64,000 bases of DNA from positions 310,001 to 374,000 of the forward strand of contig JBCAMK010000014.1 of assembly GCA_038503065.1 (NCBI GenBank), given 5' to 3'. The position numbers were made by a program, and so were the translations under genes. Of the stretch, positions 1-12,200 are shown piece by piece (the first letter of the stretch is position 1; each line of letters begins with the position of its first letter). This DNA is from Paragyromitra xinjiangensis. Its lineage: Eukaryota > Ascomycota > Pezizomycetes > Pezizales > Discinaceae. The notes beneath the pieces are model-generated. The model ran no database searches. It was not told the DNA's origin and saw only the letters and a program-made list of their open reading frames with translations.

Positions 1-1415
1 CCTGTGACGGCAGTCTTGGGCCCAAGGGAGTAGATCTATCCAGAGACCTGCAGCTCGAGTGATGGATTATGATGAAGGGTTACCCCACGACCAGCCCATT
101 TCCCCTCCCCTTCATGGCCAGAAGGGGGTTGAGATGTCTTTTTGTAGATGTGGTGGGTGTTACTTGAAGATGCTAAGCGACAAATCTGGCTAGGAAATTG
201 TTTCTCTTGTGACAGAATTCGACGTGATTTTGAAGTTGAATATTTCCTAGCTCTGCTACCATTGAGGTTATACTGCGTCTCTAGGTAATAGAAGACTAAT
301 GGTCTTGAGAGTGTGAGTACCAGCTATTACATCTAAATGATCCTCTTCCATCTCTAGGTCCTTATCCGAGGAATCGAGTAGTGAGTCCGTGGTACTGATA
401 CCACCCTCGCAGTAGGAGCACTTTTCAGGGTAGACTGTTGAAGAAGTTAGCGGTAAGGTCGTCGGATATCAACTCTCAAAGTCACTTCGCATGATAGCCA
501 AAGAGCAAAACCTCACCCCACAAAAAAACCTGTGTAGAAGAGCAAAAACACTAAAATGCTGCCTTGGGTGACGATCAAGAGAATACAAATGACAGCGGCA
601 CGCCGGGAAAATGAGTATGAGACAAAGCATGCCGAGAGCTGTAGTGGCCGGCCCATCTTGCTCGCGGGGTTTTTTGTCGTTATGTGTATGCCTTTGTATG
701 ATCCAGGCATAACGAAGGCATAAGATGTACGGGGCCACCACCCCTCGATGCACCTAAGGGTGTAAACTAAATGCTACCCTCCTTTATCTGCTGAAACGTA
801 AAGCACACGATCCCGAACTAAAGCTGAGGTGAACCAGGCGTTTAAATGAATTGCTATGACTTATCGATGTTAGAATCGATGGAAAAAAGTGATGGTGGGC
901 TGAAGATAAACGTGTTTTCATGTTGGTGGGTTTCTTGGGGTGCTGTAAGGTGGTTTTATCGTAAAGGTGAGTGATATTGGGCGATATAGCGGATTTTAAG
1001 AATAGGATGAGTAGTTTTTTAGAGATGCGTGGTAGGGGTGATGCACTCTCTGGTAAGTTGTCTGGTTCGCCGTTGGTAATCTGGCGTTTGAGTGGGATGA
1101 TGAAGTTTGGTACCATCATCCGTGGACCGTTGACGTTAAGTAACAGCGGCGAGCAAACAAAGGAGCCAAACAGCGGATCACGGAAAACAACCAAAAAAAC
1201 AGGAGGCAGCAACCAGCACAAACAGATGACAAGTACGAGTGATAGATCATGAATATCACACCTACTCCTCCCTAGATCTACACATCCCTATACACTTCAA
1301 CACGCTATGCAAAAACAATCACCCTCCACAAAAATGCAATATACCAGACCACCAACAATCGATATAAACAGCCATCATTATCTATCTTAACTTTTTCCGC
1401 CATCAACAAACCCAT
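1..1415. other. Left-edge intergenic region
   Basis: I see no gene I can defend here. A plus-strand frame open from base 3 closes at bases 60-62, so a gene tail entering from the left is possible but too short to judge. A 145-codon minus-strand open frame at 784-1221 starts with a hydrophobic stretch but has no recognisable domain. The bases next to 1416 are probably the 3' untranslated region of NCA2. Confidence 0.5.
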
Positions 1416-3709
1416 CTACTTAATCCATTTCGCATACGCCCTACACCCATTAGCCCAGCCCGGGGTGGGGAAAAAACCAGGGGGTAACTCACCATCGAAT
1501 CCTCTCCAAAACCCTAACCTGATTCGCCACTCCCCGCCTTACATCCACCAGCTCCTCTACATCCTCCACAAACTCAACCCCAACGCCCCTAGGCAACAGA
1601 CCCCTCGCAAACTCCCTCAACACATGAACTTCACACAACAACAGACCATGCTCCTTATACGTCAACATGCCGTTGTTTTCCCCCCTAATCGCCAAGCTCC
1701 CGCTCAGGATCCGATCTACATTTCGCATAGTCCGTACCATCTGCCCGGCCCTATGATAATACCTCCGCCCCTTTCTCCCTCCAAGGGTAGAACGCAACCA
1801 TTGGACGACGCCAACGCAGACTAGCACCCCAGGGGTTAAGCCGACGAAGCCGAAGACGAGTTCCTGCGACTTGAGAAGGCGATCGATACCGGCTATAGCG
1901 ACTTCGACGTCGACTTTTGTTTTCTGGATTTGGATGAGGAGTGCGCGGACCAGCTCGCCTTTGAAAGCGCCTTTGAAAGGGCTACGGAGATCGCGCTCGT
2001 ACGCCTTAAGAACGGGGGTGACGTCGCCTTCTTTAACGCGGGCGCGGACGAGCTCGATAGCTTGATCAGAGAGCGGGCCGACAGCAGTGTCGCCAGTTGT
2101 GGTTGTAGATGGGTTGTCGATGGCAAAATCAACAACCATGCGCTCGAGTGACTCCATATCCGCCGTTAGAGACCTCCGGGACATGAGGGCGACCTCGCTA
2201 TCCTCCGAGTGGCGGATCGTGCCGACAACTTTGCGGGTGGGCTCGACTATCCAGTTCATCCAGAAGTCGATAATAGTGGAGCCAAAGTCGGCCAGCCAGT
2301 CACTGAGCTCTGCCTGCCGGTTAACGAGGATGCGAAGGATTGTGGTCGAGCTAAGTAGAAGCGCTGTTGCAGGAAGCCAGTACCGTGTTAGGAGACCCGG
2401 ACGACCATGGGTGAATATGAGGGCTTTAGAGGCCTGGGCCTGCGCAGGGAGATGCTTGGTGAGGATATCTTGGAGTTGTTTTGAGAGGTTTGCGGTGGCA
2501 GCGCGGCCACCGGCGATACCAACACCATGGAGGCGCGGACCTTCGGGCTTTTCGAGGTGGAAGACGGTCTCTTCAAATTCATCGAGTGTGTGATCAACGG
2601 AGGAGACGTTACGGACAACATTCTCCATTAGTAGTACTGCGCGCTCGACGATGCCCTTCCATTCATCATGATCTTGTTCTTCCTCGAAGCCAAAAGAGAG
2701 ACCTTCGCCAATGAGAACACCAAGCGCTGAGGCCTGCATCTCGCGGAGCTTTTTGATCGAGGACTGCTTCTTCCGGATTTCGTGGCGTGCAAGGGAGAAT
2801 GGGGACATTGCGCCCATTCGGACAGAACGCTCGTGAAGGGAGTTTTTGACAAGGGCATAGAATTTGCGTGCGGTTTGCGAAAGGGAATCGGATTTAGATG
2901 GGGCCTCGAGCCATGTTTCGTGGTCGTCGCCGGAGCTCAGGTGAAGTGATTCAGTGGAGATATGGTAAGGGCCCGGAAAGACTGGGATGCGCTCCATTTC
3001 GCGGAGTTCACGAAGACGGTGCATGGCATCGGCGAAAATCTCTTTCGAGAAACGAACGACACGCTGCGGAGAGGTTTGGAGGGAGTAAAGGGCGGTGTAG
3101 GTGTACGACGAAGAGACCTCGTCCCAGTAGAACATATCCTGTGCGAGTGGTAGAGTCTGCTCCACAAGCGAATTGAGGACTATCCCGTAAGTTTGAATGG
3201 TCGCTTTGCTGAGGAGTAGCCATTCCAGCTCCAGCTCGTAGTGGTAATGTTCTCCCCCGCTGAGCCCTCCCTCCATTGCTCTTCCACCTATTCTCGAATG
3301 GTCATCCCCATCCCCTTCGTGGTCATCCTCCGCTCCATGAAACCCCAAGGCCCCATGTTGTTTATTGATGTTTGCAGCCTGGAGCAAACCCACAATCCGT
3401 CGGGGAGACAGCGAACGTGTAGATGTCGCGCCAAGAGCTTTGATGATCTTCTGGAGGTTATGAGCATGCTCCGTTGGTTCCCGAAAATGAGGAGCTTGGC
3501 CAGGCTGATGGGCGAAGGTCGTGGAGAATGGTGAAGCTGGCTCGGTGTCACTTGGGGGCAGACGGTCGAGCTGAAGACGATCGAGCTGTGCATCAAGATG
3601 AGTGAGTTGACTGGTGGGATATGATGTCAGCGGCTGATGAATTATATCTTTCTGTCTAGAGCCTAGGAAGGAGGGATTCTTGCCAGACTTACTCGGATAC
3701 GAAGGTCAT
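1416..3709 (-). CDS. NCA2: NCA2 family mitochondrial protein (ATP synthase subunit expression regulator)
   Basis: NCA2 is a mitochondrial inner-membrane protein; in yeast it works with NCA3 to control expression of ATP synthase subunits 6 and 8. I read three exons on the minus strand: 3709-3693 (17 bases), 3610-1493 and 1440-1416 (25 bases), giving 719 residues. The introns start GTAAGT and GTGAGT and end CAG and TAG. The terminal exons are tiny, but both are well supported. The first supplies an ATG in frame with a conserved-looking N-terminus. The last turns an abrupt RIRW end into RIRWAYAKWIK, the expected NCA2 tail. Predicted membrane segments lie near residues 416-434 (YWLPATALLL) and 590-611 (FGFVGLTPGVLVCVGVVQWL), bracketing the NCA2 domain of about residues 415-715. 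The N-terminal half is hydrophilic and mostly helical. The family call is confident; the role is inferred from yeast. Confidence 0.93.
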
Positions 3710-6700
3710 CTTGGATTCATTGGATGATTTGATTCAGAGCTTGCCGTTTGGGATGAGGATTGGATATTCACGGTGAAGGAATGAATAGAGGGGTTGTTGC
3801 CATTGATTTGGCGGGGGTGGGGCTGTTTCTAGATTTCCATAGCTGCAGCTGAGATCTCCGACGGTCCAACGGGACTGCATTGTGGGAATAGTCGATTACT
3901 CTACAAGTGCGGGGAATTGGGCTTTCCTGCTTATTTCCATCTCAGTTTTGATGTTGACGTACAGGAACAGAGTGAGCAGTGTTACGAGTGAGACACAGGT
4001 TATGAGGCCTTGACCGTCACGATCATAGGAGACGCGTTTCTGGAACTGTTTGACAATGAATTGGACAGCCAGGAGATAAAGATTTTCGTTGTGATAGAAT
4101 GAATTACACAGTACAAATACAACAGAATGTTATAATAACAAAAACGATATCCATGAAAGGATACAGAAACAATCCATCCACAGAACTTCGCCCACAGAAC
4201 TCCAATCTCGCAAAACACAAACATTTCTTTCTTCCCTGCCTCGGACAGCACCCAAGCAAAAGACGAAAGACACCAAACACCAACCCGCCCAGTGATGGAA
4301 TATATCAAAAATTAAACAACCCAGGAGGCCCGAAGACCTCTGGCAAAGCCCAGACCGCTCGATGTGCAATGAGAGTCCGAGTCTTTGAGGAACTGGCCTT
4401 TATGAGCGCCAATCTCTGTCGCTAGGTAAGTATGAGGAGGGAAAGAGGGATGGGGGAGAAAGCCGTTTATATACAGCTGGACCCCTTGGCGCCAAGTGGG
4501 ATTTCGCCGACGGGGTTAGGGCTAAGAGGCGTTCCACCGGAGGCTGGGCGAGTCGCCCAGTTAAATTCGCCGCCGGTAACGGTCCAAGCTACTTTGGTCT
4601 AGTGCCGAATTAATCATAGGATACGGTTCGACTTTGTGCTCCTCGTCCAAAACATCATTTTTCAACGACTATATTTTTTCCACCCCCAAGCCTGCAAATA
4701 ACAACTACCAACAGTATTGCCTCTACAAAACACAATTTCAGGAACATTCACCATCAACATCTCAACGGTCCCACCAGCTGAGAAAGATATGAAAGTTAAA
4801 CATGAACGACAACACCACGTATCTCCATATATTTCTCCCAGCCTCACCGCCAGCATACCAAGAATATGATAACCAAGCCACTAAAGCTAAAACAGCCCAA
4901 ATCCAAGAGGAAGCAGATACACCCCAAATCGCAAATACCACTCCAAAACAGGAATTCCATTCGCCAACAACAGATACAATTCTCAACATGAACCACCTAC
5001 CGTCCACCAACCTTCAATCCCTCGAACAGCTACAAACAAAGAACTCCAGAGATCATTTCGAGGCAGGCTTAGAGTATGTCGGAAGGTTTCAGGGGCAATA
5101 TATTCTTGAATGAGCTAAAGATAGCTTGCTATATTGACGATTCGCAATCTCCACTCGGCTCATATTCATGTTAGCCTATGAGAAATACGATTAGGAATGT
5201 TATATTGAGAGACCCTACATTACAGATTCAACGCCTTAATTCTCCGTGGAAGACTACAACGCCACTACTAGTCATTGCACCTAAGATAAGCATCGGATTA
5301 CCAGAAACAACGGACTAGAGACTGTCGAGTATTCGAACCGAGATTACAAAAGATAAACTAACTAAACCCGTCATTAGACATCGACATATTGCTTCTCTGC
5401 AAGGACACCAAGTTGGAGAGTACAAACGAAAGATATTAGGTAAAAGAGCACGTCAGGTCGAGCGAGAGGACGAACAAATAACTGACCAACACCATCAACG
5501 GAAAAATAATTGGGCATTACTACTGCGGGTTGCTGTGTCAGGCTCATTCAGACATCATTCTTGTCACCACAAACCCCCCGGGGAGCGTAAACCCGAGATG
5601 AAATTTTGACAGGGTAAGAGGTTAAGTTCGTGAGAAATGTGGTCAACTATCAATTATTAGTTCAGGTCTTTGTAAGCACCCCCCCCCCCATGAAATTCAG
5701 TAGGGGTAGAGTACTTAACTGTTGTTCTAGTTCTACTAACTCATTGCAGCATAAAACAAAGTTCACCACTGAAAGCTACGACTCATTCAGTAGTGCAGCC
5801 CGCCACAGTCATGATAGTGGCTAGCTGATTAAAGATTTACGAACAAATCCACCAGACTAGCATTTACAGCGGGAGTTATAATACAGAAGCGCATAACCCT
5901 CAGGAGACCACATTTTCACCAAAACAGCCACTTCCAAATGACGTAGTTTGCGAGCCACGCCAGTCGATACACACGGGTTCAGTAAGTTCAAACGACCTCC
6001 TTCCTACCCCACACGGCTAACACAGGTAATTACAGACACCAGGGGGGATATATTCAAGACCTCAGTTGCGATCACCAGTCGCCAGCATAAGCAATAGCCC
6101 AATCAGGCCCCACCGACGAAGAAAACGGAAGGGCTCGCCACGGAACGGAGGTACATGAAGTACCGCTGCCCGACAGCCCCACAACCAACACACGCGGCCA
6201 CACCTTCCGACGCGATACTCAAGTACGGAAAGCGACTTATTACGGTTCATGAAAGTCACTATGGGAAGAAAACGAATCATGTGACGATATTCTCTTATCG
6301 CTCATTCAAGTGGAATGGTAGATATGGGATACAAAAAGCGTAACTGGCGCATTGGTGCAGAGAGTTCTACTGAGAAGAAACACAAAGTTATCAATATCCC
6401 CGACCATTGCTGCGATAAGGAAGAATAAACCAAGGTTGTTCCACAAGTTCAAAAGTCCCATTTGGTGTAGCATAGAGATTCCCCCTTAATATCTGGCAAA
6501 AGGAGACAAACGTCACTCTTCTGCATGGCTCCACCTTCGTGCATTTCTGTCCAAAGTCTCAAACCTATCGTTAGATTTTGAAGACTGAAAAATATCACCC
6601 GTAGAATTTTTTCCAAACCCACGTCTTCATTAACCACTATACAACCGCTACCGCAATATGGACCTGATTGATAACTATAACGTTCAGATAATGCCAGGAA

Positions 6701-6997
6701 GAGATATACCGAGTGATCTCATATGATCCACACCCCCATTTTTAGTTGAAAAAGAGATCTAGAGCCCCCAACTAATAACTACATGTACATTGTAAATACT
6801 TGGCATAAGAAAAATAATAGTTCCCAAAGCCCTTTATTCCTCTCTTTCTTCAAATTGAACCAACCTTCCGCACCCACAACTGCAAACGTTTCCCCACATC
6901 TTCTGATTCCACACCTTTGTCCTCCTCTTGTCACTACCACCTCTTTAACCCAAAACCCCTCCAAATACTTCCAAAACTCCTCCATCCTACCACAACC
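3710..6997. other. Intergenic region between NCA2 and the 321-residue gene
   Basis: About 3.3 kb without a convincing gene. The part next to 3709 should hold the NCA2 promoter. Short open frames on opposite strands overlap at 4762-5113: one is hydrophobic on the minus strand, the other hydrophilic with a PPAY motif on the plus strand. Neither has a partner exon or a recognisable family. A run of nine or more C lies near 5680. Confidence 0.5.
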
Positions 6998-7963
6998 ATG
7001 GCCAACCACCACAAAACCTTCCCCCCCATAATCTTCGCCAACCACGGCATAGACCTCGAAATCAACGGCTCAAACATGAACCACCCCTTCACCTACCCCT
7101 CCATCATGCTCCACTCCCCCTCCGGACACTCCCCCGAATCCCGAGCCGAAATAGCCAGCTCCTCCTACCACCCCCCACCACTCCAAATTGAATCCTTCAC
7201 CAAAAAATTCTCCACCCTAGCACTAACCAACCCCTCCCAAAAACACCCCAAATCCATCTACCCGTACCGGCACACCGCCACATCAACCAGTAAGCTCGAT
7301 CTACCATCTATCCAGCTACTCAAAGAACAATACTCGCACCTCGAATCACAACACCACGAGGCATTCTCAACCCTCCCACGGGTCGATTCCCTCGCTTTAT
7401 TCTCCCGTGTCCATGCAGCGTACTATCAACATGTCTACCTCGCCCTAGACGACGCGGACACGACCGAGCCGAGAAACTGGTACTCGGAGTTTAATTCCTA
7501 TTCCCAAGACCCGTCGCTGGATAACGAAGGGATGGAATTCATCTACAGGACCATCAAGGACACGCCAGAAGGAGGTCCAATGGGGGCGTGGGCGACGATG
7601 CTGGAAGAGGTGGTGCAGGGAGGACTACCTGGTGAGGTTGGACACAAGAGGACGGAGGAGTGGGTGGAGAGATATAATACCCCTGATAATCAGCGGGGTC
7701 TTGTCCATGTTGAGCTTTGTCCTAGTCCGAAGCGGAGGTGTTGTGAGGAGGATGAGGTTGTGGAGTGGATTGCGAAGCGGGGGCGTGGTGAGGTGGATGG
7801 GGATGGGGTTGTGGCGTGGACTACGAAGCGTGTGTGTGTGGGTGGATGGGGGTTTGTGAGGAGGGAGGAGGTTACTGTGTGGGAAGGCAGTGATTTTGGG
7901 GCGGTTTTTAGGGCGGTAAAGTCGTTTTTGGGTAATTTTGTTCCGATGTTTTTGAGGGCGTAG
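6998..7963 (+). CDS. Unrecognised 321-residue protein
   Basis: I do not recognise this protein. I chose the start at 6998 because it sits in a very good fungal initiation context (ACAACCATGG) after a pyrimidine-rich leader; the frame could extend 27 codons upstream to 6917, but that stretch looks like leader. There is no intron, signal peptide or membrane segment. The first 120 residues are rich in Ser, Pro, His and Thr. The middle (about residues 120-220) is more globular, with a helix-like stretch around LALFSRVHAAYYQHVYLAL. The C-terminal third is basic, with a loosely repeated pattern (VVEWIAKRGR, VVAWTTKRVC) and a hydrophobic end. C-rich wobble positions in the first half, turning G/T-rich in the last quarter, suggest real coding followed by a different composition. 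It may be a lineage-specific gene. Confidence 0.68.
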   Translation: MANHHKTFPPIIFANHGIDLEINGSNMNHPFTYPSIMLHSPSGHSPESRAEIASSSYHPPPLQIESFTKKFSTLALTNPSQKHPKSIYPYRHTATSTSKLDLPSIQLLKEQYSHLESQHHEAFSTLPRVDSLALFSRVHAAYYQHVYLALDDADTTEPRNWYSEFNSYSQDPSLDNEGMEFIYRTIKDTPEGGPMGAWATMLEEVVQGGLPGEVGHKRTEEWVERYNTPDNQRGLVHVELCPSPKRRCCEEDEVVEWIAKRGRGEVDGDGVVAWTTKRVCVGGWGFVRREEVTVWEGSDFGAVFRAVKSFLGNFVPMFLRA

Positions 7964-9293
7964 GGTTCTGTTTTGGGTGGTTTAGGACACTGGGGTTGGT
8001 TATATTTGATGATGTAGGATGGTGGGGATTCTTTTCCGCTTATTTGGGAGTTTAGGTGGAGGTTTGTTCCTGACTTCGTTTGTGATAAAATGGCGGTCGT
8101 TTAGTGACGGGACACACGCGAAAACACACCAAAATCGCACTTTTACACACCATTTGTTCAACCACTCAACACTTGAGATAATTTTCCATTTTCAAGGATC
8201 AGATAGATTTGCCTCTAGCCTTCTCAAATATATAATTCTTGCTCTAATTGATTGCATTTTACAAGTGCACTGTTCTTGTAACCAGACTGAGGTTGGTTGC
8301 ATCACCAAATCCTCACCAAAATTCAGTAAAAATCGGCTTTTTTGAGGGTTCTCCAGCTTTCATTGATGACCATTCATGAAAAAATGGAATTTTGGGGATG
8401 GGAAAGCTATTAGGATAAATTCTAGAAGTACTTTGACCTTCCTACAGACTTATGAGACTATTAGAATTTTTCTTCATAATTAAGTAGTTGACTGAAAAGG
8501 TGCTGTTTTGGTGTGTTTTCGCTTGTGTCCCGTCACCAAATGACCGCCATTTTATCTACGACGCTTACTTCGGTACTTCTGGGGCTTAGAAATAATTTTG
8601 ATGAGGGATGCTCCAACATCTTAACTGTGGCGAGATTTACATCGAGGTTTCTCGTCTCCATAAATTCCCGTTAATGCAAGTAAAAGCGGGATTGTCATCG
8701 TTATTAATCATACTATCTACACGTAGTAATCTCAAATGAACAAAAGACCTCCAGTCCCACTCGAGTGACATTCCATGATCTCGGTCGGATATCACAAAAG
8801 CCCGTGCAGCCCATCGACATCGAGATGCAAAGCAAACGCGGGAACACCTCCCGCGTCTAGATCCACCAAAACACCCACAATCGAGACGTGCATCGTTTCC
8901 ATTCGAGATCGAGCGCGCGAAAATCTCTTTTCCGCCAAAAAAGCTATTTTAGGATTGTTTCCCCAAAACCGACGAGTAGAATCATTGGCACACGTGTCCG
9001 TCCCCCAACAAGGCTGAGAAAACACTTTCATCTCCACAGTCAATCCCACCTATCGATACTCACGATCCATCGTATTACTCTCTCCCCGCCAAAACGTTAC
9101 TCCACATCTCAGCTTCCCCCCTCGAGTGATCCTCCATGACCCCGCATGAGCCGCGAAGACCCAGTCTTGGCGTCTAGAGGCTCCCTGTCTGCATACCTTC
9201 CCATATAGCATACGCAACCCCCCCAGCCTCCAGCTCTCCATAACCCATTGAACCCTCGGGCTCTCCCTCCCCTCCCCAACACCAACAACCACA
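7964..9293. other. Intergenic region carrying a MITE-like element
   Basis: No gene was recognised. The main content is the inverted-repeat element at 8086-8554. The remaining 740 bases up to the IMH1 start include its C-rich, pyrimidine-rich leader (about 9100-9293). Confidence 0.55.
8086..8554. mobile_element. MITE-like element, 53-bp terminal inverted repeats, TA flanks
   Basis: Bases 8088-8140 and 8500-8552 are near-perfect inverted copies; the ends begin AAATGGCGGTC and the arms share TGACGGGACACA and GCGAAAACACACC, with only a few mismatches. The element is about 465 bases and is bounded on both sides by TA, the target duplication expected of Tc1/mariner-type transposition. The interior is AT-rich with no substantial open frame, so it is non-autonomous. 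The inverted match extends slightly through the TA (GATAAAATGG), so the exact terminus could be one or two bases further out. Confidence 0.88.
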
Positions 9294-12200
9294 ATGTTCT
9301 CCCGTCTCAAGGGCGTCCTCGAATCCCACATCGGCGACATCGACTCCCAACTCGCCGCAGAATCCCGCACCCGTACCTCTGCAGTCCGACGCTCCGCCTC
9401 CCCCGTAACTCGCTCGCCCTCCCGCGCCCGTGGCAACACCTCCTCAACCCTCCGCGACCCGTCCGAATTCGAAAACGAGAGCGATGCAAACACACACACC
9501 AGCACGCCGTCGCGCGTGGGAACACCCACTCCGGGGGAAGCTGTAACAGAAGACCCGTTAGGGGCTGTCGGGGGATCCACCAACAATGAAAAGAACACCG
9601 AAAACGGAACCCCGAGAGAAAAGCGACCAGAGAGTAGACCGTCAACACCATTAGGCGTAACGGGTAATTCTTCAACCCAGGACCTCCCGACAGATGTTCG
9701 TGTGAAGCTGAGGAAGCTGGAGAAGGTCGAGGCGAAACACAGCGGTATGAATATCCAGTTCCATTAGCTCGTCTACGAGCTCGCTCAATCCGGCTGGTTG
9801 CGTTTTAAAGTTTCTAAACCACACCCCACTAACATACATCCAGACCTTCTCCGCTCTTACAAGGTCGTTCACGCCCGTAACGCCCTCATCGAACCATTCG
9901 AAAAGGCGCTCCGTGAGAACACACCCTTCGAGTCTATCGCTGACGCTAAGCCGTTAATCGACTACATCAACTCCTTCTCACTGCGCGCCGATCTAGCCCG
10001 CGAGGAGCTGATCCGTGTTAGTAAAGAGCGAGACGAGCAGAAACAGCAGGTGCAGAAGCTACAAGACGAAGTGAAGGCGAAAGACGAGGAGGTAGAAAAG
10101 CTGAAAGCTGCAGCTACAGAGAAGGAGGAAAAGATGGAGAAGACGGAGGTAAAGAAGGAGAAGGGAGGCGATGATATCTTTAATTTCGACGACGAACACG
10201 AGAAGCTGTCTTTACAGGTTTCGGAGCTCACGGAGGAGGTCAACACCCTCAAGACTGAGCTGGAGACTACCAAGGCTGCACAGAAAGTGGCAGAGGAGAC
10301 GGTATCTGGTATGCAGGAGGGCATAGAGTCCTCACAGAAAGAGCTAGAGACATTCAAAGAATCCGTCACTCAGAAAGACGTCGAGATCGCAGAATGGAAA
10401 TCTAAATCCGAGCAGCTAGCCAGCGAGGTAGAAACCATAACCAAAGAACTAACCGAGAAGTCAAACCTCATCGAAGAGAAAACCAAACTCATCGAAGAAA
10501 AGACCCAACTCGTACAAACCAAAGAACAACTCGCTGCCGCCGAAGCCGAAACAGCAACCCAACAACTCGCCGCCCAATCCACCGAGCTAGAATCAAAATC
10601 CACCGAACTCACAAACGTAACCGAGCAGCTAAACAAGCTCACCGACAAGCTCTCTGAAAAGGCCGAAGCCCTTGAAGTCACCCAAGCCGAAGCTCAAAAA
10701 CGCGACTCCCAAGTCCTCCACATCAAACGCGACCTCGCCACCAAAACTAAATACATCGACTCCCTCGAATCAAAACTGAAGGAAACCGGCGAGAAGATGA
10801 AAAACATGATGACCTACTCCCAAGACGTATTCACCCTCCGTGAAGCAAAAACCAACCTCGAGCGGACCGTCGGCGAGCTCGAAGAGCGACTCGATCAAGC
10901 GCAGAGGAAGCTACTCGCTAGAGAGACAGCGCCAGCCGCAAAGGAGGAGACCGCACCGAGTAGTCCTGCGCCTGGAACTCCAGGCGCTGGAACGGGGAAG
11001 AAGAAGAATAAAAAGAAGAAGAAGGGTAAAGGTAATCAGAACCCTCCGGAGGGTACGCCTACCAACGCGAACGAGGAATCGGTCAAAGAGTCGGAAATGG
11101 TCGAGGACGAGCCCTCAACCCCTACATTGGCTGAACCTGCGCAGCACTACTCAGCTGGGACCATCATCACGTCTCTCCAGAAGGAGCTTGCGGAACTTGA
11201 AGAACTGCTGCAGGATAAAGTAGCACAAATTGAAGAGCTGAGAAGCAAAGCGGGTGATGTGGAGAGCTTAAGAGAGGAGGTTCAGACCCTGCGGGACGAT
11301 CTCGCCAGTATCGGAGGAGAGCTGACGGCCGCGAAAGAGAAACTCCAAGTCAAGGATAATCAGATTGAGGTGTTCAAGGCGAAGACTGCTGATGTTGAAG
11401 GGATGCAAGAAGAGCTGGAATCATTGAGAGATGATCTTGTGAACCTGGGTGGAGATCTCACAGAAGCCAAAGACGAACTCAAAGAAAAGGCCGAAGAGCT
11501 AAAAGAGGCGAAAGCGGCAAAAGAAGAACTAGAGCCAAAGGTTGCCGCTCTCGAGGCCGAGATCGCAGCGCTGAAGGGCGACAACTCAAAGGTTGAAACC
11601 CTACAGGCAAAGCTCGCAGAAGCTAAAGCGCGCAAGGAAGAGCTGGAACCCAAAGTCACTGCTCTAGAAATCGAGGTTGCAGCCCTGAAAGAAACACACG
11701 CATCCTTCTCCGCCAGTACAGAGAACTCAGAGAAGGCCTACCAGGCCCTGCAATCCGACTACGAGAACCTCAAGCAAACAACCACATCCCTCACAACCGA
11801 CCTCTCCGCCGCTAAACAGCTCGCCGCAACCCGCTTCAAAGACCTCACCGAGCTCCGAACCGCCCTCGAGAAGGCCCAACCCGAACTAACATCCCTCCGA
11901 GCAGAAGTCGCAACACTAAACGCAGGCAAGAACGAAGCAAATCAGAAACTCGTCGAGCTAAAACGCCTCGAACGCACCGCGAGCGACCTGCGTGCCGATA
12001 TCGCAACCCTAAACAAGAAGCTATCTGAAAAAGAGACCGAGATCACTCAGCAGCGTGGGAAAGTCCGCGAAGAGGCAGCCCGCCGAGTCGCCGCAGAGGA
12101 AGCAACCAGAAACGTTCAGAAGACTCTCCGTCGAACGGAGGACGAACGGAAGGAGGCGCAAGACTCGGCAGATAAGGCTGCACGTGACTATGCCCGTGCT

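Noticed and set aside
3..62. Possible gene tail entering from the left edge
   Set aside because: Only 19 codons before a stop, too short to judge.
784..1221. 145-codon minus-strand open frame with a hydrophobic start
   Set aside because: No family, no signal of selection and no intron partner; an open plus-strand frame overlaps it. Probably chance.
4762..5113. Opposed short frames: a membrane-like one on minus, a PPAY-containing one on plus
   Set aside because: Hydrophobic minus-strand runs are the expected complement of a hydrophilic plus frame. No partner exons or homology recognised.
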